Positions 8,162 to 15,921 of a stretch of DNA of 64,000 nt are shown piece after piece (position 1 is the first letter of the stretch; each line of letters begins with the position of its first letter). Source of the DNA: Pseudodesulfovibrio hydrargyri (GTDB lineage: Bacteria; Desulfobacterota; Desulfovibrionia; Desulfovibrionales; Desulfovibrionaceae). The stretch spans positions 682,001-746,000 of the forward strand of contig NZ_LKAQ01000001.1 in NCBI RefSeq assembly GCF_001874525.1. Reading direction: 5' to 3'. A program made the position numbers and the translations under genes. The notes below the pieces were generated by a model that searched no databases, was not told where the DNA came from, and was given only the letters and a program-made list of their open reading frames with translations.

Positions 8162-8982
8162 GGCCTATTCCTTCCGCCCAGGACAATGGACTCGCCGCAG
8201 GACGAGCAGGCGGACTTGGATTCGGTGCAGGAGGCGCAGGCCGAGGACTTGGCGGGCTCCTTGGCCGCCGCCGGGGCGACGATCTCCCTGGGCCGCTCCT
8301 CTTCCTCGGGGCTCTTTTCCTTGAGCGCGGTCTTCTCGCCCACGCCGAGGTAGGTCTCGTCATAATCGGTGACGATGGCCATGGACACGGGCAGAAGCAT
8401 CTCGCCCAACTCCCGGAACCGGGAGCCGATGCCGGACTGAAGCTCCTTGCCGATGGCCAGCAGCCGGTCCAGGACCATGTCCATGTTCACCGTGGGATAC
8501 TTCTCCCCGCCCTTGAAGCCCGCCTTGTTGCAGGTGTGGGCCTCGCCCCCGATGGAGGTGGGCACGCCGTACAACCGGCAGGTGATGGGCCGGTTTTCGT
8601 AGATGGAGCACAGGTCGTCGTCGCCGAGCATGGGACAGCGCACCCGGGCTTTGGCCACCTCGAGCAGGATGTCGTTGACAGGGCGGCCTTCCTGGCTCGC
8701 CTTGTAGACCTTGCGCTTGAGCTTGTGGATCTCGCGGTCGGCCTTGTCGGCGCGGTCCAGGATGGCCGAACGCTCCAGGCCGGAAAATTTCTCGTTGAAC
8801 TTGGCGTTGATGTACATGCCCTCGACCAGGGTCACGTCGAACAGGGCGTAGCAGCAGTCGCTGCACCCCTTGCCGCACTTGACCAGGTCCGGCATCTCGG
8901 TCTCGAACTTCTTGAAGACCGCGTCGACCTCGGCCACGATGGCTTCGTATTTTTTGAAATACTCCGTAAAATCAAGGGCCAT
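8158..8982 (-). CDS. YkgJ-type cysteine cluster protein
   Basis: 274 aa from the ATG at 8982 (GGAG upstream); a longer frame to 9192 has no support. The conserved CGKGCSDCC motif and the later CPMLGDDDLCSIYENRPITCRLYG define the YkgJ/UPF0153 (CxxCxxCC) family, thought to bind zinc or an Fe-S cluster. The C-terminal tail has a second Cys-rich stretch (SACASCTESKSACSSCGES) after a Pro/Glu-rich linker, not usual for the family. First gene of a minus-strand operon with the 121-aa and TPR genes. Function unknown. Confidence 0.85.
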   Translation of the reverse strand: MALDFTEYFKKYEAIVAEVDAVFKKFETEMPDLVKCGKGCSDCCYALFDVTLVEGMYINAKFNEKFSGLERSAILDRADKADREIHKLKRKVYKASQEGRPVNDILLEVAKARVRCPMLGDDDLCSIYENRPITCRLYGVPTSIGGEAHTCNKAGFKGGEKYPTVNMDMVLDRLLAIGKELQSGIGSRFRELGEMLLPVSMAIVTDYDETYLGVGEKTALKEKSPEEEERPREIVAPAAAKEPAKSSACASCTESKSACSSCGESIVLGGRNRP

Positions 8983-9205
8983 TGTCTGCTCCTGGGCCGG
9001 TCCGGCGAAAACGCCGGCATGGATGGTGTTTCGCTTGGGACCAATTAAGTCGTGATTCGGCGCCGTCAACCGCGCCGCCGCAAAATATGGAAGGGGCTTA
9101 CCCTGGGAAATCGAGGCCTTCGAACGACGGCTTCGGCGAAAAAAAGGCGGCCCGGAACGTTTCCCCGTGGCCGCGACCCGCAGCGCGCCCATCGTCCGGC
9201 GGCCC

Positions 9206-9244
9206 CAAAAATGGAACGGGAGCGGCGGATATCCGCCGCTCCCG
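9206..9244 (-). terminator. Terminator of the ferredoxin gene
   Basis: Minus strand: perfect 14-bp palindromic stem CGGGAGCGGCGGAT/ATCCGCCGCTCCCG followed by TTCCATTTTT. It lies 20 bases after the ferredoxin stop. Confidence 0.8.
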
Positions 9245-9265
9245 TAGCCATATCAGATCGAAAGA

Positions 9266-9454
9266 CTAGTTCTCTTCGACAGTGATGGCGTCGTTTTCAC
9301 AGACTTCGACGCAGGATTCACAACCGAGACATTCGTCTTCGTTGACCGCAACGGCTTTGCCGTCCTGAAGTTCGTAAACTTCAACGGGGCAAACATCCAC
9401 GCATTCGCCGTCGCCGGTGCACTTGTCGGTGTCGATAGTGATAGTGTAGCCCAT
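9266..9454 (-). CDS. Ferredoxin, Desulfovibrio [3Fe-4S]/[4Fe-4S] type
   Basis: 62 aa, low-potential electron carrier. Start ATG at 9454 has GGAGGG 5 bases upstream. The second cluster motif is classical (CLGCESCVEVC). The first is CTGDGECVDVCP: the position of the second Cys is Asp, as in Desulfovibrio africanus ferredoxin III, where this cluster converts between [3Fe-4S] and [4Fe-4S] and can take up other metals. The sequence is very close to what I recall of that protein. Monocistronic, with its own promoter and terminator. Confidence 0.95.
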   Translation of the reverse strand: MGYTITIDTDKCTGDGECVDVCPVEVYELQDGKAVAVNEDECLGCESCVEVCENDAITVEEN

Positions 9455-9585
9455 TTTTCCCTCCAGAAGATAATTGGGATGCCCCCTTCGGGGCTGTTTC
9501 TCGCGCTGCCCGTTCGCTTGCGACCGGGTCGGGACACGACATTTCAAAGTACGATTCCGGTCACGCGGGACCGGGCACGAACTTG

Positions 9586-9614
9586 CTGATATATTCAAGC
9601 CCGCCCTGTGTCAA
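9586..9614 (-). promoter_or_regulatory. Likely sigma70 promoter of the ferredoxin gene
   Basis: Minus strand TTGACA (9614-9609); -10 either TATCAG (9591-9586, 17-base spacing) or TATATC (9593-9588, 15-base spacing). It gives a leader of about 125 bases that contains a small CCCC-GAA-GGGG hairpin. Confidence 0.55.
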
Positions 9615-9737
9615 GCCATGAAAGCGCTTTTCCAAAGTCCTACAAAATCGTGATCCGCGATGGCGACTTGTGGTGCGGCCCGGAGTCGTTTAACCTTATG
9701 GCCTGAAATCACGAGACCAACCAAACGAGGTACGCAT

Positions 9738-10940
9738 ATGTTCACCAACGACGAATTGAAAAAATATGCCGAAACCCTGTGGTGGGGGCTGTCCACCGCA
9801 CGCACCAAACCGTACGAGCCCGGCGACTTCGTGCTCCTGCGCTTCGACCCCGACGCCCTGCCACTGGCCGAGGCCATGTTCGACCTGCTCATGGAAAAGG
9901 GCATCAACCCGATCCCGCGCCAGAACCTGTCCTCCAACATGGAGCTCTCCTTCTACGGCAAGGGAAGCGAGGCCCAGCTGACCGCCATCCCGTCCGGCGA
10001 CCGCGAGTTCATCGGCGGCCTGAACGGGCTCATCTCGCTCATCGCTCCGGCCTCCCTGACCCACCTGCAGGATATCGACTCCAAACGCATAGGCCAGGCC
10101 GCCGTGGCCCGCAAGTTCATGCGCGACATCATGGAGAAGCGCGAGCAGTCCGGGGACTTCGGCTGGACCCTGTGCATCTACCCCACCCCGGCCCTGGCCG
10201 AGGCGGCCAAGCTGTCCATGGCCGACTTCAAGGCCCAGGTGGTCAAGGCCTGCTACCTGGACGACGACAACCCGCCCGAGCGCTGGAACGACATCTTCAA
10301 GGAAGCCGAGAAGGTCAAGGCGTGGCTGAACAACCTGACCATCGAGCACCTGCGCATCCAGTCCAAGGACACGGACCTCATCGTGGTCCCGGGCGAGCAG
10401 CGCCGCTGGCTCGGCGTGTCCGGCCACAACATCCCGTCCTTCGAGATATTCCTCTCCCCGGACTGGCGCGGCACCGAGGGCGTGTACTACGCCGACCAGC
10501 CCTCCTTCCGCTCCGGCAACTTCGTGGAGGGCGTGCGCCTGACCTTTGAGAAGGGCGTGGCCGTCAAGACCGAGGCCAAGACCGGCGGCGATTTCGTGGC
10601 CAAGCAGCTGACCCTGGACGACGGCGCCAACAGGCTGGGCGAGTTCTCCCTGACCGACCGCCGCTTCTCCAAAATCAACGCCTTCATGGCCAACACCCTG
10701 TTCGACGAAAACTTCGGCGGGCCCCAGGGCAACTGCCACGTGGCCGTGGGCGCGTCCTACGCCGACACCTTCTCCGGCGACCAGTCCACTCTGGACGAAG
10801 GGCTGAAAAGAGAGCTCGGCTTCAACGACTCCGCCCTGCACTGGGACCTGGTCAATACCCAGCAGAAAACCGTCACCGCCACCCTCAAGGGCGGTGAGGA
10901 ACTCGTCATCTACACCGACGGCGAATTCCAGTACGAATAA
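9738..10940 (+). CDS. Aminopeptidase, M29 family
   Basis: 400 aa, cytoplasmic metallo-aminopeptidase of the AmpS/AmpT group. The ATG at 9738 has GAGG 9 bases upstream; the frame is open further upstream but without support. Metal-ligand regions of M29 are visible: FLSPDWRGTEGVYYAD, EGVRLTFEKG, the HVAVGASY segment near residue 335 and the C-terminal LHWDLV with the His/Asp pair. It is transcribed away from ferredoxin and is followed 5 bases after the stop by repeat copy B. Confidence 0.88.
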   Translation: MFTNDELKKYAETLWWGLSTARTKPYEPGDFVLLRFDPDALPLAEAMFDLLMEKGINPIPRQNLSSNMELSFYGKGSEAQLTAIPSGDREFIGGLNGLISLIAPASLTHLQDIDSKRIGQAAVARKFMRDIMEKREQSGDFGWTLCIYPTPALAEAAKLSMADFKAQVVKACYLDDDNPPERWNDIFKEAEKVKAWLNNLTIEHLRIQSKDTDLIVVPGEQRRWLGVSGHNIPSFEIFLSPDWRGTEGVYYADQPSFRSGNFVEGVRLTFEKGVAVKTEAKTGGDFVAKQLTLDDGANRLGEFSLTDRRFSKINAFMANTLFDENFGGPQGNCHVAVGASYADTFSGDQSTLDEGLKRELGFNDSALHWDLVNTQQKTVTATLKGGEELVIYTDGEFQYE

Positions 10941-10945
10941 GAAAC

Positions 10946-11062
10946 GCCTCCGGCGGCCGGGGGAAGGGAGAGGGAAACCCTTTGAAAAGGGCTTTCCCTC
11001 TCCCCTTCCCCCGAACCCCCCATCCCCTCTCCCTTCCTAAACTTCTTGTGCCGCTTCGCGGG
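10946..11062 (+). repeat. Dispersed hairpin element, copy B
   Basis: Starts 5 bases after the aminopeptidase stop with GCCTCCGGCGGCC, then a long stem (GGGGGAAGGGAGAGGGAAACCCTTT / AGGGCTTTCCCTCTCCCCTTCCCCC, GAAA loop), CCCCCCATCCCC, CTTCCTAAACTTCTTGTGCCGCTTCGCGG. It faces copy D tail to tail across 84 bases; together they fill most of the 346-base gene-free gap 10941-11286. The middle (11063-11146) holds two GCCGGAACG repeats and nothing else I recognise. Confidence 0.85.
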
Positions 11063-11146
11063 ATAGGCCGTGCCGGAACGGAAAATCAGGAAAGGGTTTG
11101 CCTTTTTTCCCGCCGGAACGATACATCTACATATGTTTGAGTCCGT

Positions 11147-11277
11147 CGCGAAGCGCGATAAAAAGTTTTGAAGGTGAGTCCAGAGGGGAAACTTTTTCAG
11201 CGCCAGCTCTTAGTGAGTCTTCGAACTCTAGAGATGGCGGCAGCAGCGATTAAGTTTCCCCTCTGGCCGCCGGAGGC
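11147..11277 (-). repeat. Dispersed hairpin element, copy D
   Basis: Read on the minus strand: GCCTCCGGCGGCC, AGAGGGGAAACTT, about 55 variable bases, AAAGTTTCCCCTCT, GGACTC, CCTTCAAAACTTTTTATCGCGCTTCGCG. The arms pair with each other but differ in sequence from copies A-C. On the plus strand its end GGCCGCCGGAGGC supplies the GGAGG (11272-11276) ahead of moeA. Confidence 0.8.
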
Positions 11278-11286
11278 ATTCCCACC

Positions 11287-13248
11287 ATGAGCGAACGCAA
11301 TATCTATCTGAAGACCGTGCCGCCCGAAGAGGCGGTGGCCCTGGCCAAGGCCAATCTGAACCGCGACGCCCTGCTCGGCACCGAGCGGGTGCCCACGCAC
11401 GAAGCCGCGGGCCGGGTCACGGCCGGGCCCATCTACGCCAGGTATTCCTCGCCCACCTTTCACGCGGCGGCCATGGACGGCGTGGCCGTGGTGGCCGAAT
11501 CCACCTTCGCGGCCCGCGAGGACGCGCCCGTGGCCCTGGAGCACGGCGAGGGATTTTTGTTCGTCAACACCGGCAATCCCCTGCCCGACGGCAAGAACGC
11601 GGTGGTCATGATCGAGGACGTGGTCCAGAAGGACAAATCCACCGTGCTCATCGACGGGCCCGCCTTTCCGTGGCAGCACGTGCGCCGCATCGGCGAGGAC
11701 ATCGTGGCCACGGAACTGCTCATCCCCCAGAATCGGGAGCTGACGCCGTCGGACATCGGCGCGCTCATCTCGGCGGGCATCTACGAGGTGGAGGTCCGCG
11801 ACCGGGTCCGGACCATCTTCCTGCCCACGGGCGACGAGGTACTGAATTTCCTGGACAGGCCCGAGCCCAGAGCCGGGCAGGTCATCGAATCCAACTCCCA
11901 GGTCTTCCTGGCCTACGCCAAGGGCTGGGGCATCGACGCCCAGTGGTCTCCCCCGGTGCCGGACGACGAGGACGCCCTGCGCGAGGCGGTCCTGGACGGG
12001 CTGCGCAAAGGGTGCCACATGGTCGTGGTCGGCGCCGGATCGAGCGCCGGGAGCAAGGACTTTTCCAAGAAGGTCTTCAAATCCATCGGCACGGTCCTGG
12101 TCCACGGCATCTCGGTCATGCCGGGCAAGCCGAGCCTGCTGGCCGTGACCGACGAGCGCAGCGGGTATCCGGGCAGGCTCCTGGTGGGCGCGCCGGGCTA
12201 TCCGGTGTCGGCCATCGTCTGCCACGAGAAGATCCTCGCGCCCGTGGTCCACTGGCTCATGGGCAAATCCGCGCCCGAGCGGGCAGAGGCGGACATCGTC
12301 CTGGCCCGCAAGACGCCGTCCAGGCCGGGCATGCGCGAGGCCATCCGGCTGGCCGCCGGGCGCATCGGCGAGCAGATCGTGGGCGCGCCTCTGGCCCGGG
12401 GCGCGGGCATGATCTCGACCATGACCAAGGCCCAGGCCGTGACCTACATTCCCGAAGACGTGGAAGGCGTGGAACAGGGCGAGACGGTCCGTGCCGAGCT
12501 GCTGGTCCACAAGGCCGACCTGGACCGGGTGCTGGTCCACGTGGGCAGCCACGACAACACCCTGGACCTCCTGGCCAACGAACTGATGGGGCTGTCCGAT
12601 CCCCTGCGCCTGGTCTCGAGCCACGCCGGGTCCATGGGCGGCCTGACCGCGCTCAAGGCGGGCTCGGCCCTGTTCGCGGGCGCGCACCTGTTCGACCCCG
12701 ACACCGGGGACTTCAACTTTCCGTTCATCAAGAGGTATTTGAGCGGCCTCCCGGTGACCGTGGTCAACCTGGCCATCCGCCACCAGGGGCTCATCGTGGC
12801 CAAGGGCAACCCCGAGTCCATCCGGGGCGTGGAGGACCTGACCCGCAGGGACGTGACCTTCATCAACCGCCAGCGCGGGGCCGGGACGCGCATCCTGCTC
12901 GACCACCATCTGAAAAGGGCGGGCATCGACCCGCGCGACGTGGCCGGGTACGAGAACGAGGAATTCACCCACATGGCCGTGGCCGTGAACGTGCTCACCG
13001 GCGCGGCCTCCTGCGGGCTGGGCATCTACGCGGCGGCCAAGGCGCTCGGCCTGGACTTCGTGCCCCTGGCCCACGAGCGCTACGACCTGGTCATTCCGGA
13101 GAAACACATGGACGACCCGCGCATCGGGACCCTGCTGGCGGTCATCGCCCAAAAGCCCGTCCAGACCAGGATCAAGGCCCAGGGCGGATACGAGACGGAT
13201 CTGACCGGCCGCGTCATGGAGCCGGGCATGGGGTTGGGACAGGACTAG
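11287..13248 (+). CDS. moeA: Molybdopterin molybdenumtransferase MoeA fused to a PBP-like domain
   Basis: 653 aa. N-terminal about 400 residues are MoeA, which inserts molybdate into adenylylated molybdopterin: HAAAMDGVAVVA, VNTGNPLPDGKNAVVMIED, LPTGDEVLNF and the VVGAGSSAGSKDF loop. The C-terminal about 210 residues (VLVHVGSHDNTLDLLANEL to the end) form a periplasmic-binding-protein-like fold without signal peptide (PBP_like/LysR-substrate type; GAGTRILLDHHL). The fusion is known in Desulfovibrio and clostridia and may sense molybdate or tungstate. The start is supported by GGAGG inside repeat copy D. Its stop overlaps the convergent csp stop by three bases. Confidence 0.92.
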   Translation: MSERNIYLKTVPPEEAVALAKANLNRDALLGTERVPTHEAAGRVTAGPIYARYSSPTFHAAAMDGVAVVAESTFAAREDAPVALEHGEGFLFVNTGNPLPDGKNAVVMIEDVVQKDKSTVLIDGPAFPWQHVRRIGEDIVATELLIPQNRELTPSDIGALISAGIYEVEVRDRVRTIFLPTGDEVLNFLDRPEPRAGQVIESNSQVFLAYAKGWGIDAQWSPPVPDDEDALREAVLDGLRKGCHMVVVGAGSSAGSKDFSKKVFKSIGTVLVHGISVMPGKPSLLAVTDERSGYPGRLLVGAPGYPVSAIVCHEKILAPVVHWLMGKSAPERAEADIVLARKTPSRPGMREAIRLAAGRIGEQIVGAPLARGAGMISTMTKAQAVTYIPEDVEGVEQGETVRAELLVHKADLDRVLVHVGSHDNTLDLLANELMGLSDPLRLVSSHAGSMGGLTALKAGSALFAGAHLFDPDTGDFNFPFIKRYLSGLPVTVVNLAIRHQGLIVAKGNPESIRGVEDLTRRDVTFINRQRGAGTRILLDHHLKRAGIDPRDVAGYENEEFTHMAVAVNVLTGAASCGLGIYAAAKALGLDFVPLAHERYDLVIPEKHMDDPRIGTLLAVIAQKPVQTRIKAQGGYETDLTGRVMEPGMGLGQD

Positions 13249-13475
13249 ATCAGGGAGGCGGACTTGGCCTCTTTGGCCGGGCGGACCTCGACGGCCTTGG
13301 GGCCGGTCTCCTCGTCGGCCAGACCGAAGGTGACCTTTTCGCCGGGCTCCAGGGTCTGGAACCCGTCTCGGACGATCTCGGTGTAGTGGACGAAGACGTC
13401 GCGACCGTCCTCGCCGGCGATGAACCCGAACCCCTTCTGTTCGTTGAACCAGGTCACTTCACCCTTGTGTCGCAT
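13245..13475 (-). CDS. Cold-shock domain protein
   Basis: 76 aa from the ATG at 13475 (GGAGG upstream). Single OB-fold cold-shock domain with RNP1 (KGFGFI) and RNP2 (DVFVHYTEI) nucleic-acid-binding motifs. Such proteins melt RNA structure. It differs from CspA in a short acidic insertion (ADEETGPKA) and a Lys/Ala tail. Tail-to-tail overlap of three bases with moeA. No long CspA-type leader is seen. Confidence 0.9.
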   Translation of the reverse strand: MRHKGEVTWFNEQKGFGFIAGEDGRDVFVHYTEIVRDGFQTLEPGEKVTFGLADEETGPKAVEVRPAKEAKSASLI

Positions 13476-13570
13476 GGCTTCCTCCGCATGCTCGCGCATG
13501 GAATTTGCCCGATACTACCCGTTGGCCGGGGTCTTGGCAATGCGCCGACCGCCCCGGCCCGACAATGAAA

Positions 13571-13729
13571 TCAGGACGCCTCGCCGTCGTCGCCGTCCGC
13601 TTCCGCGTCGTCGCCCGGATCAAAGCCGTCCTGCTTCTTCAGTTCCTTGCGCTTGAGTTTTTCCTCTTTCTTCTTTTTCTTCGCCAACTCTTTCTGCCGC
13701 TTTGCGAACTTGTAATTCGGTTTGGCCAA
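13571..13729 (-). CDS. Small highly charged protein
   Basis: 52 aa, starting with TTG at 13729 (MAKPNYKFAKRQKELAKKKK by translation), GGGAG 5 bases upstream. The first two thirds are Lys-rich, the last third is almost all Asp/Glu/Gly/Ala. Short proteins beginning MAKPNYxFxKRQ(K/R)ELAKKKKKEEK are widespread in Proteobacteria and unassigned; the composition suggests an RNA or ribosome contact. It lies downstream of an RNA-binding RRM gene and upstream of a cold-shock gene on the same strand. Confidence 0.75.
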   Translation of the reverse strand: MAKPNYKFAKRQKELAKKKKKEEKLKRKELKKQDGFDPGDDAEADGDDGEAS

Positions 13730-13772
13730 AACAACTCCCGGTTATTGGATGACCGGCCGGACGCCGGAGAAT

Positions 13773-13805
13773 AAAAAGCCCGTCCCTCCCTTGAGAGAGA
13801 CGGGC
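13773..13805 (-). terminator. Terminator of the RRM gene
   Basis: Minus strand: GCCCGTCTCTC / GAGGGACGGGC stem with a TCAA-type loop followed by TTTTTAT; it lies about 28 bases after the RRM stop. Confidence 0.85.
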
Positions 13806-13832
13806 ACAGATGCCATTAATGGCGGGTACGGA

Positions 13833-14099
13833 CTACCAGCGGGGGCGCTCCGCACGGGGTTTGGCTTCGTTGACCTTCAGGTTACGGCCGCCGAAATCCT
13901 TGCCGTCCAGCGCCTCGATGGCGTCCAGAGCGGCGGAATCGTCGTCCATTTCCACGAAACCGAAACCGCGCGGGCGGCCGGTCTCACGGTCTTCGATCAG
14001 TTTGACGGAGGAAACCTGGCCGTGAGCTTCGAAAGCGGCGCGGACTTCGTCTTCGGTGGCGGACCAGGGCAGATTGCCGACATAGATATTCTTGGACAT
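13833..14099 (-). CDS. RNA-binding protein with one RRM domain
   Basis: 88 aa, single RRM. RNP2 is NIYVGNLPWSATEDEV near the N-terminus; RNP1 is RGFGFVEM. Short C-terminal tail (NEAKPRAERPRW) in place of the Gly-rich tail of the cyanobacterial relatives. Bacterial single-RRM proteins bind RNA and are often cold-induced. The start has AGGAG 7 bases upstream. The leader holds two clear hairpins (14127-14140 and 14154-14188). Confidence 0.93.
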   Translation of the reverse strand: MSKNIYVGNLPWSATEDEVRAAFEAHGQVSSVKLIEDRETGRPRGFGFVEMDDDSAALDAIEALDGKDFGGRNLKVNEAKPRAERPRW

Positions 14100-14126
14100 A
14101 ATATTCACTCCTGGTGAATGCGATTT

Positions 14127-14188
14127 GATGCTTTCGCATCGATGAAATAATAAGAGAAGCAGCGTACACGATGCGCACACTGCTTCTC
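14127..14188 (-). promoter_or_regulatory. Structured 5' leader of the RRM gene
   Basis: On the minus strand, GAGAAGCAG (14188-14180) pairs with CTGCTTCTC (14162-14154), followed by a GATGC-GAAA-GCATC tetraloop hairpin (14140-14127) about 25 bases ahead of the ribosome site. Both could be in the transcript leader, as for cold-regulated RNA-binding genes; the first could also end an upstream transcript. No function shown. Confidence 0.45.
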
Positions 14189-14345
14189 GATATACCTGTT
14201 TCCTTTCCCCAATCAGCGTCGGCCGGAAATGAGACCGTCCCCGAAGGGTCCCGCTGACACACTAGTGGGCACAGTTCTCCAAAAAACAGAATAAGTCAAG
14301 GGGTTTTTTAAAATTTAAACGGAATTAAATAGCGGGGTTCCATTT

Positions 14346-15842
14346 TCACCCCCTGGACATGTCCGCCTCAAACCCGCTCCGGTCGCCGCAAAAGCGCTGT
14401 TTACCGCCCGCCATGACCATGATCCGGTTGATCGCGGGCACCCGGTCCTCGGCGTAATGGGAGACCATTATCAGCGGGATTCCGGCCTCTGCCAGCCGCT
14501 GGATGAGGCCGATGGTCAGCCCCCTGGAGGCCGGATCCAGGCCGGACAGCGGTTCGTCCAGGAGGAGCAGCCTCGGCCCCGGGGCCATGGCCCGGGCCAG
14601 GAAGACCCTCCGCTGCTGGCCGTAGGACATGTGCCGCAGCCGCCGCGCCCCCAGCCCGTGCAGGCCGACGATGTCCAGCCACTGTTCGGCCCCGAGCCGC
14701 TCCCGGCTGGTGGGCTCGTCGAGCATGCCCACCGAGCCTCTGAACCCGGACATGACCGTCTCCTCGGCGGTCACCTCCCAGCCCAGTTCGCGGGCATACC
14801 CGGCCTGGAGGTCCGGCGAGACCACGCCGATGAGCGGCCTGGCCTCGTCCATGGTCATGCCGCCGAACCGCTCCACCGTGCCCGTGCCCCGTTCGCCGTC
14901 GGCATAGGGGGCGACGTGGCTCAGGATCAACTTGAGCAGCGTGGACTTGCCCGCCCCGTTCTCGCCGAGCACGAGCCAGTTCTCGCCGGGCAGGACCTGC
15001 CAGTCGATCTTGTCGAGGATGCGCTTGCCGTCGGCCACCACGGACACGTCGGTCATGCGCAACAGGTATTCGAAATTCTCGGGTTCGGGCACGGGCGGCA
15101 GGTCGCAGGCGAGCGTGTCCGGGGCGGCCTCGCACAGGACGCGCTCGGCCTGTGCGCGCTCCCCTTCGGCCAGGACCCCGCCGTGGTCCAGGGCCAGGGC
15201 GTGGCGCACGCAGTCGGGCAGATCACCGGTCCGGTGGGCGGCGCAGACCAGGGTGGTCCGTTCCCCGGCCAGATCGAGCAGCCTGACCACCTCGGCCCGG
15301 GAAGCCGCGTCCAGCCCGTCCAGGGCTTCGTCCAGGAGCAGGATGTCCGGCTCCGGGGCCAGGGCGCGGGCCACCAGGAGCTTGCGCACCTGGCCGGTGG
15401 AAAGCGTGCGCAGCTCGCTCTCGGCCAGCTCGCGGATGCCGAGCCGGTCGATGACCGCGTCGGCCGCGGCCTCCTCGCCGGGCTCGGCCCGGTCGTAGAG
15501 GATGGGGGTGTCGTAGAACCCGGCCAGGACCACGTCGCGGCCCTTCACCCGGGGGGTGTGCAGGAAGTAGAAGTCCTGCATGTCCGCCGAGACCAGGCCG
15601 ATGCGCTGGCGCAGGCCGAGCACGGTCCGCTGCGTTCCTTCGCCAAAGTCGTAGACGCGTTCGCCGCCGATGTCCGGGGTGATCTCGCCGCGCAGCAGCT
15701 TGAGCAGGGTGGTCTTGCCCGAGCCGTTGCGCCCGGTCACGGCGGTGTGACGGCCGCGCTCGAGTCGCCAGGTCACGGGCCCGAGCAGCCGCCTGCCGTT
15801 GCGGGTCACGGACACGTCTTTCAGGGAAACAAGTGGATTCAT
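14346..15842 (-). CDS. Tandem ATP-binding cassette protein, ModF/PhrA-like
   Basis: 498 aa with two ABC ATPase domains and no membrane segments. Domain 1: Walker A GRNGSGKTT, signature LSTGQVRKLL, Walker B LLLDEALDGLD. Domain 2: GENGAGKST, signature MSYGQQRRVFLA, LLLDEPLSGLD. Soluble two-domain ABC proteins of this length resemble ModF of the molybdate region; moeA lies 1.1 kb away, which fits but does not prove a molybdenum link. Start at 15842 with GGAG 11 bases upstream. It diverges from the DUF362 gene. Confidence 0.8.
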   Translation of the reverse strand: MNPLVSLKDVSVTRNGRRLLGPVTWRLERGRHTAVTGRNGSGKTTLLKLLRGEITPDIGGERVYDFGEGTQRTVLGLRQRIGLVSADMQDFYFLHTPRVKGRDVVLAGFYDTPILYDRAEPGEEAAADAVIDRLGIRELAESELRTLSTGQVRKLLVARALAPEPDILLLDEALDGLDAASRAEVVRLLDLAGERTTLVCAAHRTGDLPDCVRHALALDHGGVLAEGERAQAERVLCEAAPDTLACDLPPVPEPENFEYLLRMTDVSVVADGKRILDKIDWQVLPGENWLVLGENGAGKSTLLKLILSHVAPYADGERGTGTVERFGGMTMDEARPLIGVVSPDLQAGYARELGWEVTAEETVMSGFRGSVGMLDEPTSRERLGAEQWLDIVGLHGLGARRLRHMSYGQQRRVFLARAMAPGPRLLLLDEPLSGLDPASRGLTIGLIQRLAEAGIPLIMVSHYAEDRVPAINRIMVMAGGKQRFCGDRSGFEADMSRG

Positions 15843-15921
15843 TTGGCTATTGTCTCCTTTCCCGGCCCGGCTGGCAAGCCCCGACTTGTCAACCATGCGC
15901 ACCGGGCCTATGCTCGCCCCC

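Noticed and set aside
11670..13568. 632-codon plus frame overlapping moeA in another frame
   Set aside because: Arg/Gly/Pro-rich out-of-frame reading of moeA; moeA itself is continuous and complete.
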